Below are positions 50,474-59,345 of a DNA stretch of 64,000 nt, in pieces. The notes beneath the pieces were generated by a model that was not told the DNA's origin, did no database searches, and saw nothing but the letters and a program-made list of their open reading frames with translations. Source of the stretch: an uncultured Lachnospiraceae bacterium (lineage in GTDB: Bacteria > Bacillota_A > Clostridia > Lachnospirales > Lachnospiraceae); contig CAJLNC010000001.1 in the NCBI GenBank assembly GCA_905207905.1, positions 1 to 64,000 of the forward strand, given 5' to 3'. The translations under genes were made by a program, and so were the position numbers. Positions within the stretch are counted from its first letter, which is position 1; each line of letters opens with the position of its first letter.

Positions 50474-52681
50474 ATGGCAAAGCTTAGAGAATTGACCCAG
50501 AAAACAGTCCGCACTCTTCGGGAGGACGGATTTCAGAAAGTGGGAGAAAAGGCAAAAATATATTTAAAGCGGATCCGTGAGGAGAAAGTGGGGCAGGAGT
50601 ACACAGACCGGTGTTTCAGGGAGGTGCTGTTTATTAACGGATGCGATGAGCATCTGCCTCATCCGGGGAGATACCGGGTGACCCATCAGAGAGAACAGCT
50701 GGAGTCTCTGGGCATCACCACGGGTGAAGTGTATTACCGGTATCTGAAGTTGGATACGGTGAGATGCTATCGCACCTTTGTATTTTTCCGCTGTCCCTAC
50801 ACTCCGGTAATCGGAGAATTTGTGGAGCAGGCCCATAAGCTGAACAAGAAAGTGTTCTATGATGTGGATGATCTGGTGATTGACACTGCGTACACGGATA
50901 TGATTGCCTATCTGGACACCTTAAGTCACCAGGAGCGTCAGGAGTATGACCAGGGAGTTCGGGATATGGGGCGTCTGCTGCGTCTCTGCGACGGAGCAGT
51001 CACCACCACCGGCTGTCTGGCCCATGAGCTGGAACAGTATGTACCGAAGGTGCTGGTGAACCGGAATGTGGCTTCAGAGGAAATGGTAAAGCTGTCCCTG
51101 GAGGCAGAAGGAAAGGCATTCAAAGGGGAAGAAGAGAAGGCTGTGGTGAGTCTTGGGTATTTCAGCGGCAGCATTACTCATGACGAGGATTTTCAGATGA
51201 TTCTTCCAGTGCTGCTTAAGCTTATGGAAGAATATCCCAATCTTCGCCTTCATCTGGCTGGGGAACTTCATCTGCCTCCGGAGCTGGAAGAGAGGAAGGA
51301 GCAGGTTCAGATGCAGCCTTTTGCCAGCTGGAGGGAGCTTCCTGCCATGATTGCAGGGGTGGATATTAATCTGGCTCCTCTGACTACCACCACCTTTAAC
51401 CGGGCAAAATCGGAGAATAAGTGGGTGGAGGCTGCCTTGGTGAAGGTGCCCACGGTAGCCAGCGATATTGGAGCTTTCCATGAAATGGTGGAAAATGGAA
51501 AAACCGGGATCCTTTGCCAAAACCTGGAGCAGTGGGAGGCGGCTTTGCGTGCTTTGATCGAACAGCCGGATTATCGGACTCTTATCGGAGAAGCGGCCTG
51601 GGAATACTGTCTGGATCACTGTGTCACTGCCAATACGGGGCAGGAGCTGGGCAGATTTTTAAAAGGGCAGGAGTCCAAAAGCGCAGTTTTTCTGCTCCCT
51701 GCTTTTCAGGTCAGCGGCGGCGTTATGGTGGCGCTGCAGCATTGCCGCATTCTGCAGGAAGCAGGCTGGGATGTGCTTCTTTATTCTATAGAGGAGCGGG
51801 GCAGGGAGCGGTGGTATGAATTCGAAGGCTGCCGTTTTCCGGTGCTGAATGGAAATGATGCGGCGATTTACGGGGATTTTGACTGGGCTGTGGCCACTAT
51901 GTGGTCCACTGTGGACTGGCTGGAGGCGTTTCCCAGGGTGAAGCACAGGGGCTATCTGGTACAGAATTATGAGCCGGGCTTTTACGCCTCCGGAGATCCT
52001 CTGCGGATGCGGGCCAGAAAGACGTATGGATACCGGGAGGATCTTCAATATCTGACCATTTCCAGATGGTGTCAGGAATGGCTGATGGAGCAGTATGGCC
52101 ATGAGGCCAGGTATGCGCCCAACGGGATTGCACCGGAGAAATTTTTTCCTGCGCCCAGAAATCTGGAAGAAACATCCGGAGAGAAGATTCGTATATTGAT
52201 AGAGGGGGATTCCACTGCCCCCCATAAAAATGTGGATGAGAGCTTTCGAATTGTGGAAAAACTGGATCCGGAACGGTTTGAGGTGTGGTATATGGCCTAC
52301 AGTGGAGAGCCAAAAGACTGGTACCGGGTGGATCGTTTTTTGCCCAAGGTTCCCTATGACCAGATTCAGGAAGTGTACCAGGACTGTGATATTTTGTTAA
52401 AATCCAGCCTGATGGAGAGCTTTTCTTATCCGCCCTTGGAGATGATGGCAGCAGGAGGCTTTGTCGTTGCTGTGTTAAACGGAGGAAACCGGGAATATCT
52501 GGAAGACAAAGAGAACTGCCTGTGCTACCGGCCCGGGGATCTGGATCAGGCAGTGCAGGCTATTTTGCGTATCTGCGGGGATCGGGAGCTGCAGGATAAG
52601 TTTTATCAAAACGGACACAAGACGGTTATGGAACGGGATTGGAAGCAGATTAAAGAAAGCATCTTGAATTTGTATCAGTAG
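50474..52681 (+). CDS. Double GT-B (GT4-like) glycosyltransferase
   Basis: A 735-residue cytosolic protein of two complete GT-B-like modules. Module 1 (about 50-395) has FYDVDDLVID and, near its end, KWVEAALVKVPTVAS. Module 2 (about 400-735) has PAFQVSGGVMVALQH, VQNYEPGFYASGD and ESFSYPPLEMMAAGG with the donor-binding glutamates. Two modules suggest transfer of two sugars or alternating linkages by one polypeptide. ATP-grasp and SMR genes follow. The start has AAGAGGGAA before it. Confidence 0.88.
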   Translation: MAKLRELTQKTVRTLREDGFQKVGEKAKIYLKRIREEKVGQEYTDRCFREVLFINGCDEHLPHPGRYRVTHQREQLESLGITTGEVYYRYLKLDTVRCYRTFVFFRCPYTPVIGEFVEQAHKLNKKVFYDVDDLVIDTAYTDMIAYLDTLSHQERQEYDQGVRDMGRLLRLCDGAVTTTGCLAHELEQYVPKVLVNRNVASEEMVKLSLEAEGKAFKGEEEKAVVSLGYFSGSITHDEDFQMILPVLLKLMEEYPNLRLHLAGELHLPPELEERKEQVQMQPFASWRELPAMIAGVDINLAPLTTTTFNRAKSENKWVEAALVKVPTVASDIGAFHEMVENGKTGILCQNLEQWEAALRALIEQPDYRTLIGEAAWEYCLDHCVTANTGQELGRFLKGQESKSAVFLLPAFQVSGGVMVALQHCRILQEAGWDVLLYSIEERGRERWYEFEGCRFPVLNGNDAAIYGDFDWAVATMWSTVDWLEAFPRVKHRGYLVQNYEPGFYASGDPLRMRARKTYGYREDLQYLTISRWCQEWLMEQYGHEARYAPNGIAPEKFFPAPRNLEETSGEKIRILIEGDSTAPHKNVDESFRIVEKLDPERFEVWYMAYSGEPKDWYRVDRFLPKVPYDQIQEVYQDCDILLKSSLMESFSYPPLEMMAAGGFVVAVLNGGNREYLEDKENCLCYRPGDLDQAVQAILRICGDRELQDKFYQNGHKTVMERDWKQIKESILNLYQ

Positions 52682-52690
52682 AGGTTCTGT

Positions 52691-54157
52691 ATGAAAAAGA
52701 TTGTGATTATCGGGGCCAATGATTTTCAGAGACCCTTAATTCAAAAAGCAGGAGAGCGGGGCTATGAAACCCATGTGTTTGCCTGGCGGGAAGGAGCTAC
52801 GGGAGCGGAGGATGCAGATTATTTTTATGAGATCAGCATTACGCAGAAACAGGAGATTCTAAAGATCTGCCGGGAGATCCAACCGGACGCAGTGTGTACC
52901 ATTGGTTCCGGCCTGGCCAATGTGACTGTTCAGTATCTGGCAGAGCAGCTTGGCCTTCCGGGAAACAGCAGAAGCTGTATCATAAGCTCCACAAATAAAT
53001 TTGAAATGCGGAAGGCCTTTGAAGCAGCGGGAATTCCGGTACCCTATTTTCAGGTGGCAGAGGAAGGGGAGGCCATAGAACCTCCCGCTTACCCGGTGAT
53101 CGTAAAGCCTACAGACCGCTCCGGCAGCAGGGCCATCACCAGGGTGGAGAAAAGAGAAGAGCTGAAGGCGGCTATCCAGGCAGCGGTGGATCAGTCCTTT
53201 GAACGGCGGGCCATTGTGGAGGAGTATATTCCTGGTGGGGAATACAGTGTGGAGACCATCAGCTTCGGCGGACAGCATCTCTGCCTGGCCATCACCAAAA
53301 AATTTACCACCGGAGAGCCTCATTACATCGAGGTAGGGCATCTGCAGCCGGCGCCTCTTTCAGGAAAGGTGCAAAAGCGGGTGCAGGAGCTGATTTTTGC
53401 AGCCCTGGATGCTTTGCAGGTGCGTTTTGGGGCAGCCCACAGCGAGGTGCGCATTGACGAAACGGGGACGGTGCGAATCATTGAGATCGGATCCCGTATG
53501 GGAGGAGATTGCATCGGCTCTGATCTGGTGCCTCTCTCCACCGGCCAGGATTTTGTGGGCATGGTGCTGGATACTGCTCTTGGGCAGCCGCCCCGGATGA
53601 GTGAACCGAAGGAGCAGGTATCTGCCATCCGTTTTCTTATGGATAAGAGAGACCTGGAGCATTTAAGATGGCTGCAGAGGTGCCATCCGGATGCCATCCG
53701 GAAGGTAGTAATAGAGGGGGATGTGGAGACCGCTCGCATTGTGGACAGCGGCAGCCGCCCCGGATTTTATATCCTGCAGACAGAGACACTGCAGGACATG
53801 GAGTATCTGCTTCATGAGGGCCCAAAGGAGAATCCTATTGAGACCCCGGGGCTGGCCAGAGACTGCATCAGCAGGATGATGGAGGAACACTATGACAGTC
53901 TGGTGATCAATGCAGGACTTCACTCGGATCTGAGCTGCATTCTGGCAAAGACCTGTGTGGAACTGGGGCTTCCCTGCCGGGTGGTAGGCACTCTGGAGGA
54001 AGAGCAGCGGACCAGCGAAAACAGGGAAACTTTAAAGAGACTGAAGGTGCGGGAGCTGCTTGGCCCCTGGCAGGAGCTGGAGCAGACGGCTGATCGGGCA
54101 GCAAGGGAATTGCAGGAACTGGGACTTCGTCCCTACTGCCTTGGCAAAATTTCGTAA
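52691..54157 (+). CDS. ATP-grasp ligase with PLP-enzyme-like C-terminal tail
   Basis: A 488-residue protein. Residues 1-90 form a Rossmann-like preATP domain, and about 100-290 the ATP-grasp fold with YPVIVKPTDRSGSRAI, VEEYIPGGEYSVE, HSEVRID and EIGSRMGGDCIGSD. Such enzymes join a carboxylate to an amine or thiol, often an amino acid. The last 88 residues (401-488) do not belong to the fold; their pattern (VINAGLHSDLSC, LGLPC, GLRPYCL) resembles the first part of fold-type II PLP enzymes such as D-cysteine desulfhydrase, but stops before the rest. In a glycan locus it may attach an amino acid substituent. The substrate is unknown. Confidence 0.8.
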   Translation: MKKIVIIGANDFQRPLIQKAGERGYETHVFAWREGATGAEDADYFYEISITQKQEILKICREIQPDAVCTIGSGLANVTVQYLAEQLGLPGNSRSCIISSTNKFEMRKAFEAAGIPVPYFQVAEEGEAIEPPAYPVIVKPTDRSGSRAITRVEKREELKAAIQAAVDQSFERRAIVEEYIPGGEYSVETISFGGQHLCLAITKKFTTGEPHYIEVGHLQPAPLSGKVQKRVQELIFAALDALQVRFGAAHSEVRIDETGTVRIIEIGSRMGGDCIGSDLVPLSTGQDFVGMVLDTALGQPPRMSEPKEQVSAIRFLMDKRDLEHLRWLQRCHPDAIRKVVIEGDVETARIVDSGSRPGFYILQTETLQDMEYLLHEGPKENPIETPGLARDCISRMMEEHYDSLVINAGLHSDLSCILAKTCVELGLPCRVVGTLEEEQRTSENRETLKRLKVRELLGPWQELEQTADRAARELQELGLRPYCLGKIS

Positions 54158-54209
54158 CGGTTCATCCGTATACAAAGTTACAAAATTCCAGAAACAGACA
54201 GAAATACCT

Positions 54210-54244
54210 GAAAGAGGCGCAGTAAATGCTATTGCGCCCCTTTC
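54210..54244 (+). terminator. Hairpin after the ATP-grasp gene, overlapping a promoter
   Basis: GAAAGAGGCGCA (54210-54221) pairs with TGCGCCCCTTTC (54233-54244) with one mismatch and an 11-base loop. The T-run is weak (CTTTCTAT), so termination may be partial. Its right arm contains the -35 box of the following promoter. Confidence 0.5.
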
Positions 54245-54260
54245 TATAAGATGCTATAAT
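54232..54260 (+). promoter_or_regulatory. Promoter for the SMR pair and second half of the glycan locus
   Basis: TTGCGC (54232-54237), 17-base spacer, perfect TATAAT (54255-54260). A leader of about 90 bases follows before ATG 54357, whose AGGAG site is at 54343-54347. Confidence 0.65.
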
Positions 54261-54356
54261 AAAAAATAGACTTAATCTGCAAGGATGTCCGTTTCCGGCA
54301 GATTGATGTGATCCTATGGCGTAGAGCGGGTTCGCCATCCGCAGGAGAATGGAAGG

Positions 54357-54779
54357 ATGCGGAAGAAAAAAACAGAAGGATCTGGGGCAGTGCCTCAGGA
54401 ACAGAGTCTTAAGACACCAAAGAAACGGGGAAAGCTGGAAGTATCTCTTGGATGGTTTCTCATCCTGCATCTGAGTTTGATCGTAAACTCTATGGCAGGC
54501 GCGGCCTCCAAGATGGCAGGACGACAAAAGTTCCTGTCACTGAAGTTTTTCTTTTTTTATGGTCTGGTGTTGGCCATTACCTTTGCTTTTGCGCTGGTGT
54601 GGCAGCAGGTGTTAAAGCACATGTCACTGACCTTTGCTTTTACGAACAAGCCGATCACTATGATCTGGGGAATCATCTGGGGGGTACTGATTTTTCAGGA
54701 GAAGGTTACCTGGAATATGCTTTTGGGTTCCGGAATTATACTGGCAGGGATCATTATAGGAGTCAGCGGAAATGAGTAA
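54357..54779 (+). CDS. SMR/EamA-type membrane protein, ArnE/ArnF-like subunit 1
   Basis: A 140-residue protein: a basic N-terminal tail of about 30 residues, then four TM helices in the small multidrug resistance fold, ending with the FQEKVTWNMLLGSGIILAGIIIGV pattern (shown in part by FQEKVTWNML). It overlaps the next SMR gene by 8 bases. Paired SMR genes are typical of ArnE/ArnF, which flip undecaprenyl-phosphate aminoarabinose. With a sugar aminotransferase next door, flipping of a polyprenyl-linked amino sugar is a reasonable inference; lone drug export is less likely. Confidence 0.75.
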   Translation: MRKKKTEGSGAVPQEQSLKTPKKRGKLEVSLGWFLILHLSLIVNSMAGAASKMAGRQKFLSLKFFFFYGLVLAITFAFALVWQQVLKHMSLTFAFTNKPITMIWGIIWGVLIFQEKVTWNMLLGSGIILAGIIIGVSGNE

Positions 54780-55116
54780 TTTGGGAAAATACATAGCAAT
54801 CTGGATGCTTTCAGTGTTCATCTCCTCAGTGGCTCAGGTGATGCTGAAGGTGGCAGCCAATAAAACCTATGACAAAAAAATAAAAGAATATGTAAACCCC
54901 CTGGTGATCACGGCCTATGGCATTTTCTTTTTATCTACCATACTTACCATGTATGCGCTGAAGTTTGTGCCTCTGACCATGTCACCGATTATTGAATCCA
55001 CCAGTTACATTTTTGTGCCCGTGCTGGGTGTCTTTATGCTGCGGGAGCGCATCAGTAAACGCCGGCTTTTGGGTATGGGCATCATGGTGATTGGAATATT
55101 CGTGTTTACCCTGTAG
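54772..55116 (+). CDS. SMR/EamA-type membrane protein, ArnE/ArnF-like subunit 2
   Basis: A 114-residue protein with four TM helices; MYALKFVPLTMSPIIEST and VFMLRERISKRRLLGMG are SMR/EamA-like blocks. It starts inside the end of subunit 1 (8-base overlap), so the two are made together and probably form a heterodimer. No cytosolic domain. About 210 bases follow before the aminotransferase gene. Confidence 0.78.
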   Translation: MSNLGKYIAIWMLSVFISSVAQVMLKVAANKTYDKKIKEYVNPLVITAYGIFFLSTILTMYALKFVPLTMSPIIESTSYIFVPVLGVFMLRERISKRRLLGMGIMVIGIFVFTL

Positions 55117-55151
55117 GAGCCGGAAGAGGCGGGAATAAGGAGGCAGGGCAG

Positions 55152-55250
55152 ATGCGGCAGGACAATGGGACGGGAAAAGAATACGTACAGGAAAAGAATA
55201 CAGAAACAGCCATACAGATCAAAATAAACGCTGTATGCAGCATGCGGTAG
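55152..55250 (+). CDS. Possible 32-residue small protein
   Basis: A short open frame (MRQDNGTGKEYVQEKN...) with a full AAGGAGG site 7 bases before its ATG. It is hydrophilic with one Cys near the end and no recognised family. It could be a real small protein, a translated leader, or chance. The ribosome site is the only support. Confidence 0.25.
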   Translation: MRQDNGTGKEYVQEKNTETAIQIKINAVCSMR

Positions 55251-55288
55251 GAACGAAATCATACAAGAGAAACGAGAAAAGATACAAA

Positions 55289-55314
55289 ATGCGCCAAGGT
55301 TTTAGCCTGCGCAT
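55289..55314 (+). promoter_or_regulatory. Hairpin next to the wecE ribosome site
   Basis: ATGCGC/GCGCAT with an inner AGG/CCT pair; the AAGGAGG site begins one base after the stem. It could modulate translation of wecE. No T-run, so it is not a terminator. Confidence 0.35.
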
Positions 55315-55328
55315 AAGGAGGAAGCCCT

Positions 55329-56465
55329 ATGATTGATTTTAACAGACCCCCCTATGTGGGAAAAGAGCTGGATTATATTAAGCAGGCCATTGAGATGGGC
55401 AAGCTGTGCGGAGACGGTGAATTTACAAAGCGATGTTCTGCCTGGATGCGGGAAAAGTATCAGGCAAACCATGTGCTGATGACCACCTCCTGCACCCACG
55501 CTTTGGAGATGGCAGCTTATCTGTGCGACCTGAAGGAGGGGGATGAGGTGATCATGCCCTCCTATACCTTTGTGTCCACGGCAGATGCCTTTGTGCTTCG
55601 GGGAGCAAAGATTGTGTTTGTAGATATCCATCCGGAGACCATGAATATAGATGAGACTAAGATCGAGGCAGCCATCACAGAAAAGACAAAGGTGATCTGC
55701 CCGGTGCATTATGCCGGTGTGTCCTGCGCTATGAATGAAATCATGGCCATTGCGAAAAAATATAATTTGAAGGTAGTGGAGGATGCCGCCCAGGGCGTCA
55801 GCGCTTACTACAACGGCAAGGCCCTTGGCACCATCGGAGACTTCGGCTGCTACAGCTTTCATGAGACCAAGAATTATACGATGGGAGAGGGCGGGGCTCT
55901 CGTATTTCAGAATGACCAGTACCAGGAGGCAGCAGAGATCTTAAGGGAAAAAGGGACAGACCGGAGCAAGTTTTTCCGGGGACAGGTGGATAAGTATACC
56001 TGGGTAAATTATGGTTCCTCCTATCTGCCCAGTGACATGAATGCCGCTTATCTTTATGCCCAGTTGGAAGAAGCAGAAAAGATCGACGCTAAGCGCCATG
56101 CAATCTATGATTATTACCATGAGCATCTTGCACCCCTGGCAAAGGCCGGCTATATCGAGCAGCCGGTTGTGCCGGAGTATGCAAAACACAATGCTCACAT
56201 GTATTTTATAAAAGCAAAAGACCTGGAAGCAAGAACACGGCTGATGAAGTATCTTCGGGAGAAGGGGGTCTGGACGGTGTTCCACTACATCCCGCTCCAC
56301 ACTGCCAAGGCGGGTCAGATGTTCGGCCGTTTCCATGGGGAGGATGTGTACACCACCAGGGAGAGCGAGCGGCTGATGCGTCTGCCCATGTTCTACAATC
56401 TGAGCATGGAGGATGTGGCCTATGTGACCCAGTGCATTCTGGATTATCCGGAGTTCAACCGCTAA
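55329..56465 (+). CDS. wecE: dTDP-4-amino-4,6-dideoxygalactose transaminase (WecE/RffA)
   Basis: A PLP-dependent DegT/DnrJ/EryC1 aminotransferase of 378 residues that closely follows E. coli WecE along its whole length: GKLCGDGEFTKRC, DEVIMPSYTFVSTADAFVL, VVEDAAQGV, the PLP lysine K181 in FHETKNYT, EKGTDRSKFFRGQVDKYTW and VFHYIPLH. It should convert dTDP-4-keto-6-deoxyglucose plus glutamate to dTDP-Fuc4N. The dTDP-glucose synthase and dehydratase (rmlA, rmlB) and an N-acetyltransferase (wecD) are not in the window. The product is likely a donor for the glycosyltransferases that follow. Confidence 0.92.
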   Translation: MIDFNRPPYVGKELDYIKQAIEMGKLCGDGEFTKRCSAWMREKYQANHVLMTTSCTHALEMAAYLCDLKEGDEVIMPSYTFVSTADAFVLRGAKIVFVDIHPETMNIDETKIEAAITEKTKVICPVHYAGVSCAMNEIMAIAKKYNLKVVEDAAQGVSAYYNGKALGTIGDFGCYSFHETKNYTMGEGGALVFQNDQYQEAAEILREKGTDRSKFFRGQVDKYTWVNYGSSYLPSDMNAAYLYAQLEEAEKIDAKRHAIYDYYHEHLAPLAKAGYIEQPVVPEYAKHNAHMYFIKAKDLEARTRLMKYLREKGVWTVFHYIPLHTAKAGQMFGRFHGEDVYTTRESERLMRLPMFYNLSMEDVAYVTQCILDYPEFNR

Positions 56466-56499
56466 AGAGAAGAAATTCGAGGACAGTTTGGGAGGATTC

Positions 56500-58335
56500 A
56501 TGGCAGAAAGTAAATGGATCTCTTATGTAAAGAAAATCAGACCCTACAATATTGTAAAGGGCGTTCGCTATCTGAAGCATTTTGGTTTTAAGGAATTTAT
56601 GATCCGTCTCTCTGAGCGGATGGAGCCGGAGGAGGTGCCTTACGGCCCCTGGTATGAAAATTACCGGGCCAAGGAGCCAAAGCTGGAACAGCAGCGCAAA
56701 TACCGTTTCAAAGAACCGGCGGTATTCAGCATTGTGGTGCCGGTGTATAAAACGCCGGAGCTTTTCCTGCGGCAGATGATACAGTCAGTGCTGGATCAGA
56801 CCTATCCCCACTGGGAGCTGTGTATTGCCAATGGAAGCCCGGAGGATGAGACGGTGTCCGGGGTACTTTTGGAGTATCAGGAGAAGGATGCCAGGATACG
56901 GATTCAAAATCTCGAAAACCAGGGGATCGCAGGCAACAGCAATGCAGCTCTGGCCATGGCAGAAGGAGATTTTATCGGCCTGCTGGATCATGATGATCTG
57001 CTGGCTCCGGACGCCCTGTTCCAGGTGGCTAAGGCTTTGGAGCAGAGGGCTGGGAGAAGACCCATGAGGGAGGCAGAAGCCGATGTGATCTACACGGATG
57101 AGGATAAGGTGACCGGGGATCTGACAGAGCATTTTCAGCCCCATCTGAAACCGGATTTTAATCTGGATCTCTTGCGCTCCAATAACTATATCTGTCATTT
57201 TCTGGTGGTGAGAAAAAGCCTGGTGGAAAAAACAGGAGGCTTTCGGAAAGAATTTGACGGGGCTCAGGATTACGATTTTATTTTCCGGTGCGTGGAGCTG
57301 GCAAGGGAAGTGGTGCATGTGCCGGAGATTTTGTATCACTGGAGAGTGCATCAGTCCTCCACCGCAGATAATCCCGCCAGCAAGCTTTACGCCTATGAAG
57401 CTGGGCAGCGGGCCATACAGGAGCACTTAAGGAGGCAGAATACGCCGGGAGCAGTGGAAAAGAAAAAGGATCTGGGATTTTACCGGGTCGTCTATCCGGT
57501 GAGGCAGGAGGCGCTGATCTCCATTGTGATTCCCAACAAGGATCACAGGGAATTGCTGCAGCGCTGTCTTACTTCTGTCTACGAAAAGAGTACTTACGGA
57601 AATTATGAGATTCTGATTGTGGAGAACAACAGTACGGAGAAGGAAACGTTTGACTATTATAAAGAAATCGACGGAAAGAGAAATACCCGGGTTTTGTACT
57701 GGAAGGGGGAATTTAATTATTCCGCCATCAATAATTTTGGAATTAGTCAGGCAAAGGGAGAATATCTGATCTGCCTGAACAATGATATAGAAGTGATCAC
57801 GCCTGGCTGGATGGAGGAGCTTTTGGGCACCTGCCAGCGGCCGGAGGTAGGGATCGTTGGAAGCCGCCTTTATTATCCGGACAATACCATCCAGCATGCC
57901 GGGATCGTTGTGGGAATCGGCGGTATTGCAGGAAGCATGTTTGTAGGTATGAAAAGAGAACGCAGCGGTTATCTGCATAAAGCAGCCCTGATGCAGGATT
58001 TAAGTGCCGTGACAGCAGCCTGTTTTATGGTAAAGCGCAGCGCTTATGAGGCAGCCGGGGGTTTTGAGGAGAAACTGGCAGTGGCTTTTAATGATGTGGA
58101 TTTTTGTCTGAAGGTGTGCCAGGCCGGATATCTGGTGGTGTACGACCCTTACGCAGAGCTTTACCACCATGAGTCAAAGACCAGAGGAAGCGAGGATACG
58201 AAGGAAAAAGTGCAGCGCTTCCAGAATGAGATTGAATATATGAGGAGTCATTGGACGGACATTTTAAAGAAGGGGGATCCCTATTATAATAAGAACTTGT
58301 CTCTGTCCAAATGGAATTACTCCCTAAGGAGCTGA
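56500..58335 (+). CDS. Tandem family 2 glycosyltransferase
   Basis: A 611-residue protein with two GT-A modules. Module 1 (about 70-310) has FSIVVPVYKTPELF, LLDHDDLLAPDA as DxD and EFDGAQDYDF. Module 2 (about 340-600) has ISIVIPNKDHRELL, CLNNDIEVITPGW and FNDVDFCLKV. Residues 1-65 form a basic helical lead. Tandem GT2 enzymes often make alternating linkages. ATG 56500 with GGGAGGA in front is preferred over the TTG at 56488. The next GT2 gene starts six bases after the stop. Confidence 0.92.
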   Translation: MAESKWISYVKKIRPYNIVKGVRYLKHFGFKEFMIRLSERMEPEEVPYGPWYENYRAKEPKLEQQRKYRFKEPAVFSIVVPVYKTPELFLRQMIQSVLDQTYPHWELCIANGSPEDETVSGVLLEYQEKDARIRIQNLENQGIAGNSNAALAMAEGDFIGLLDHDDLLAPDALFQVAKALEQRAGRRPMREAEADVIYTDEDKVTGDLTEHFQPHLKPDFNLDLLRSNNYICHFLVVRKSLVEKTGGFRKEFDGAQDYDFIFRCVELAREVVHVPEILYHWRVHQSSTADNPASKLYAYEAGQRAIQEHLRRQNTPGAVEKKKDLGFYRVVYPVRQEALISIVIPNKDHRELLQRCLTSVYEKSTYGNYEILIVENNSTEKETFDYYKEIDGKRNTRVLYWKGEFNYSAINNFGISQAKGEYLICLNNDIEVITPGWMEELLGTCQRPEVGIVGSRLYYPDNTIQHAGIVVGIGGIAGSMFVGMKRERSGYLHKAALMQDLSAVTAACFMVKRSAYEAAGGFEEKLAVAFNDVDFCLKVCQAGYLVVYDPYAELYHHESKTRGSEDTKEKVQRFQNEIEYMRSHWTDILKKGDPYYNKNLSLSKWNYSLRS

Positions 58336-58341
58336 AAGCAA

Positions 58342-59301
58342 ATGGTAGAAGCCACAGTGATTATACCAAATTTAAACGGGATGCCTTATCTGGAAGGCTG
58401 TCTGTCCTCTTTAGAGCGTCAGACAGTGAAAAATTTTGATGTGCTGCTTCTGGACAATGGATCAGAGGATGGCAGTCCTGAATATGTGCGGGATCATTTT
58501 CCGCAGGTGCGGCTCCATCGCTATACGGATAACACAGGCTTCTGTCATGCAGTGAATGCAGGAATCCGCATGTCTGACGCCCCCTATGTGATTTTGCTGA
58601 ACAATGATACTGTCTGTGACGAACGTTTGGTAGAGGAGCTTTTGAAGGGAATTAAGGAGCACCATAACAGCTTTTCCGGGCAGGCTAAGATGCTGCAGAT
58701 GAAGAAGCCGGAGCTTCTGGATGACGGGGGCGATTATTACTGCGCTTTGGGCTGGGCCTTCGCGGCAGGGAAAGGGAAAAAAGACCGGGGAGGCGGGAAG
58801 GACAAAAAGATTTTTTCCTCCTGCGGGGGAGCTGCCATTTATCGGAGAAAGGCTCTGGAGCAGATCGGACTGTTTGACGAGAAGCATTTTGCCTATCTGG
58901 AGGATGTGGACTTAGGATACCGGGCCAGGATTGCAGGATATGAGAACTGGTATTTGCCGAAGGCTGTGGTGTATCATGCAGGGAGCGCCACCAGCGGTTC
59001 CGCTTACAATGAGTTTAAGGTGCGCCATACCTCCAGAAACAGCGTGTATTTGATTATGAAGAATATGCCCTGGCCGCAGATCCTTTTGAATTTTCCCTTT
59101 TTGATGGCAGGTTATGTGATCAAAATGGTATTTTTTGCCAGAAAGGGTTTTTTCCGCCAATACGTGACGGGGATACGAAAAGGCATTTTTTTGGCTCAGA
59201 AAGAGGATAAGGTTGTTTTTGAAAAAAAGAACTTTAAAAACTATGTGAAGATCCAGATGGAGCTGTGGTTCAATATGATCCGCAGGATCGGGGATTTTTA
59301 G
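58342..59301 (+). CDS. Family 2 glycosyltransferase (WbbL-like)
   Basis: A 319-residue GT-A enzyme: ATVIIPNLNGMPYL, LLDNGSEDGS, LLNNDTVCDER as the metal site, and FAYLEDVDLGYRARIAG, the catalytic block common in WbbL-like rhamnosyltransferases. The C-terminal part has a hydrophobic, basic membrane-associating helix (about 250-280). It belongs to the run wecE-GT-GT-initiating transferase with short gaps. Confidence 0.9.
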   Translation: MVEATVIIPNLNGMPYLEGCLSSLERQTVKNFDVLLLDNGSEDGSPEYVRDHFPQVRLHRYTDNTGFCHAVNAGIRMSDAPYVILLNNDTVCDERLVEELLKGIKEHHNSFSGQAKMLQMKKPELLDDGGDYYCALGWAFAAGKGKKDRGGGKDKKIFSSCGGAAIYRRKALEQIGLFDEKHFAYLEDVDLGYRARIAGYENWYLPKAVVYHAGSATSGSAYNEFKVRHTSRNSVYLIMKNMPWPQILLNFPFLMAGYVIKMVFFARKGFFRQYVTGIRKGIFLAQKEDKVVFEKKNFKNYVKIQMELWFNMIRRIGDF

Positions 59302-59345
59302 GAAGAGCAGGTTTTTAATCTACAAAGCCCCAGAGGTGAGAAAAA

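Noticed and set aside
49420..50514. Minus-strand frame of 364 codons
   Set aside because: Antisense to the GT-C gene; His/Gln-rich without motifs or ribosome site.
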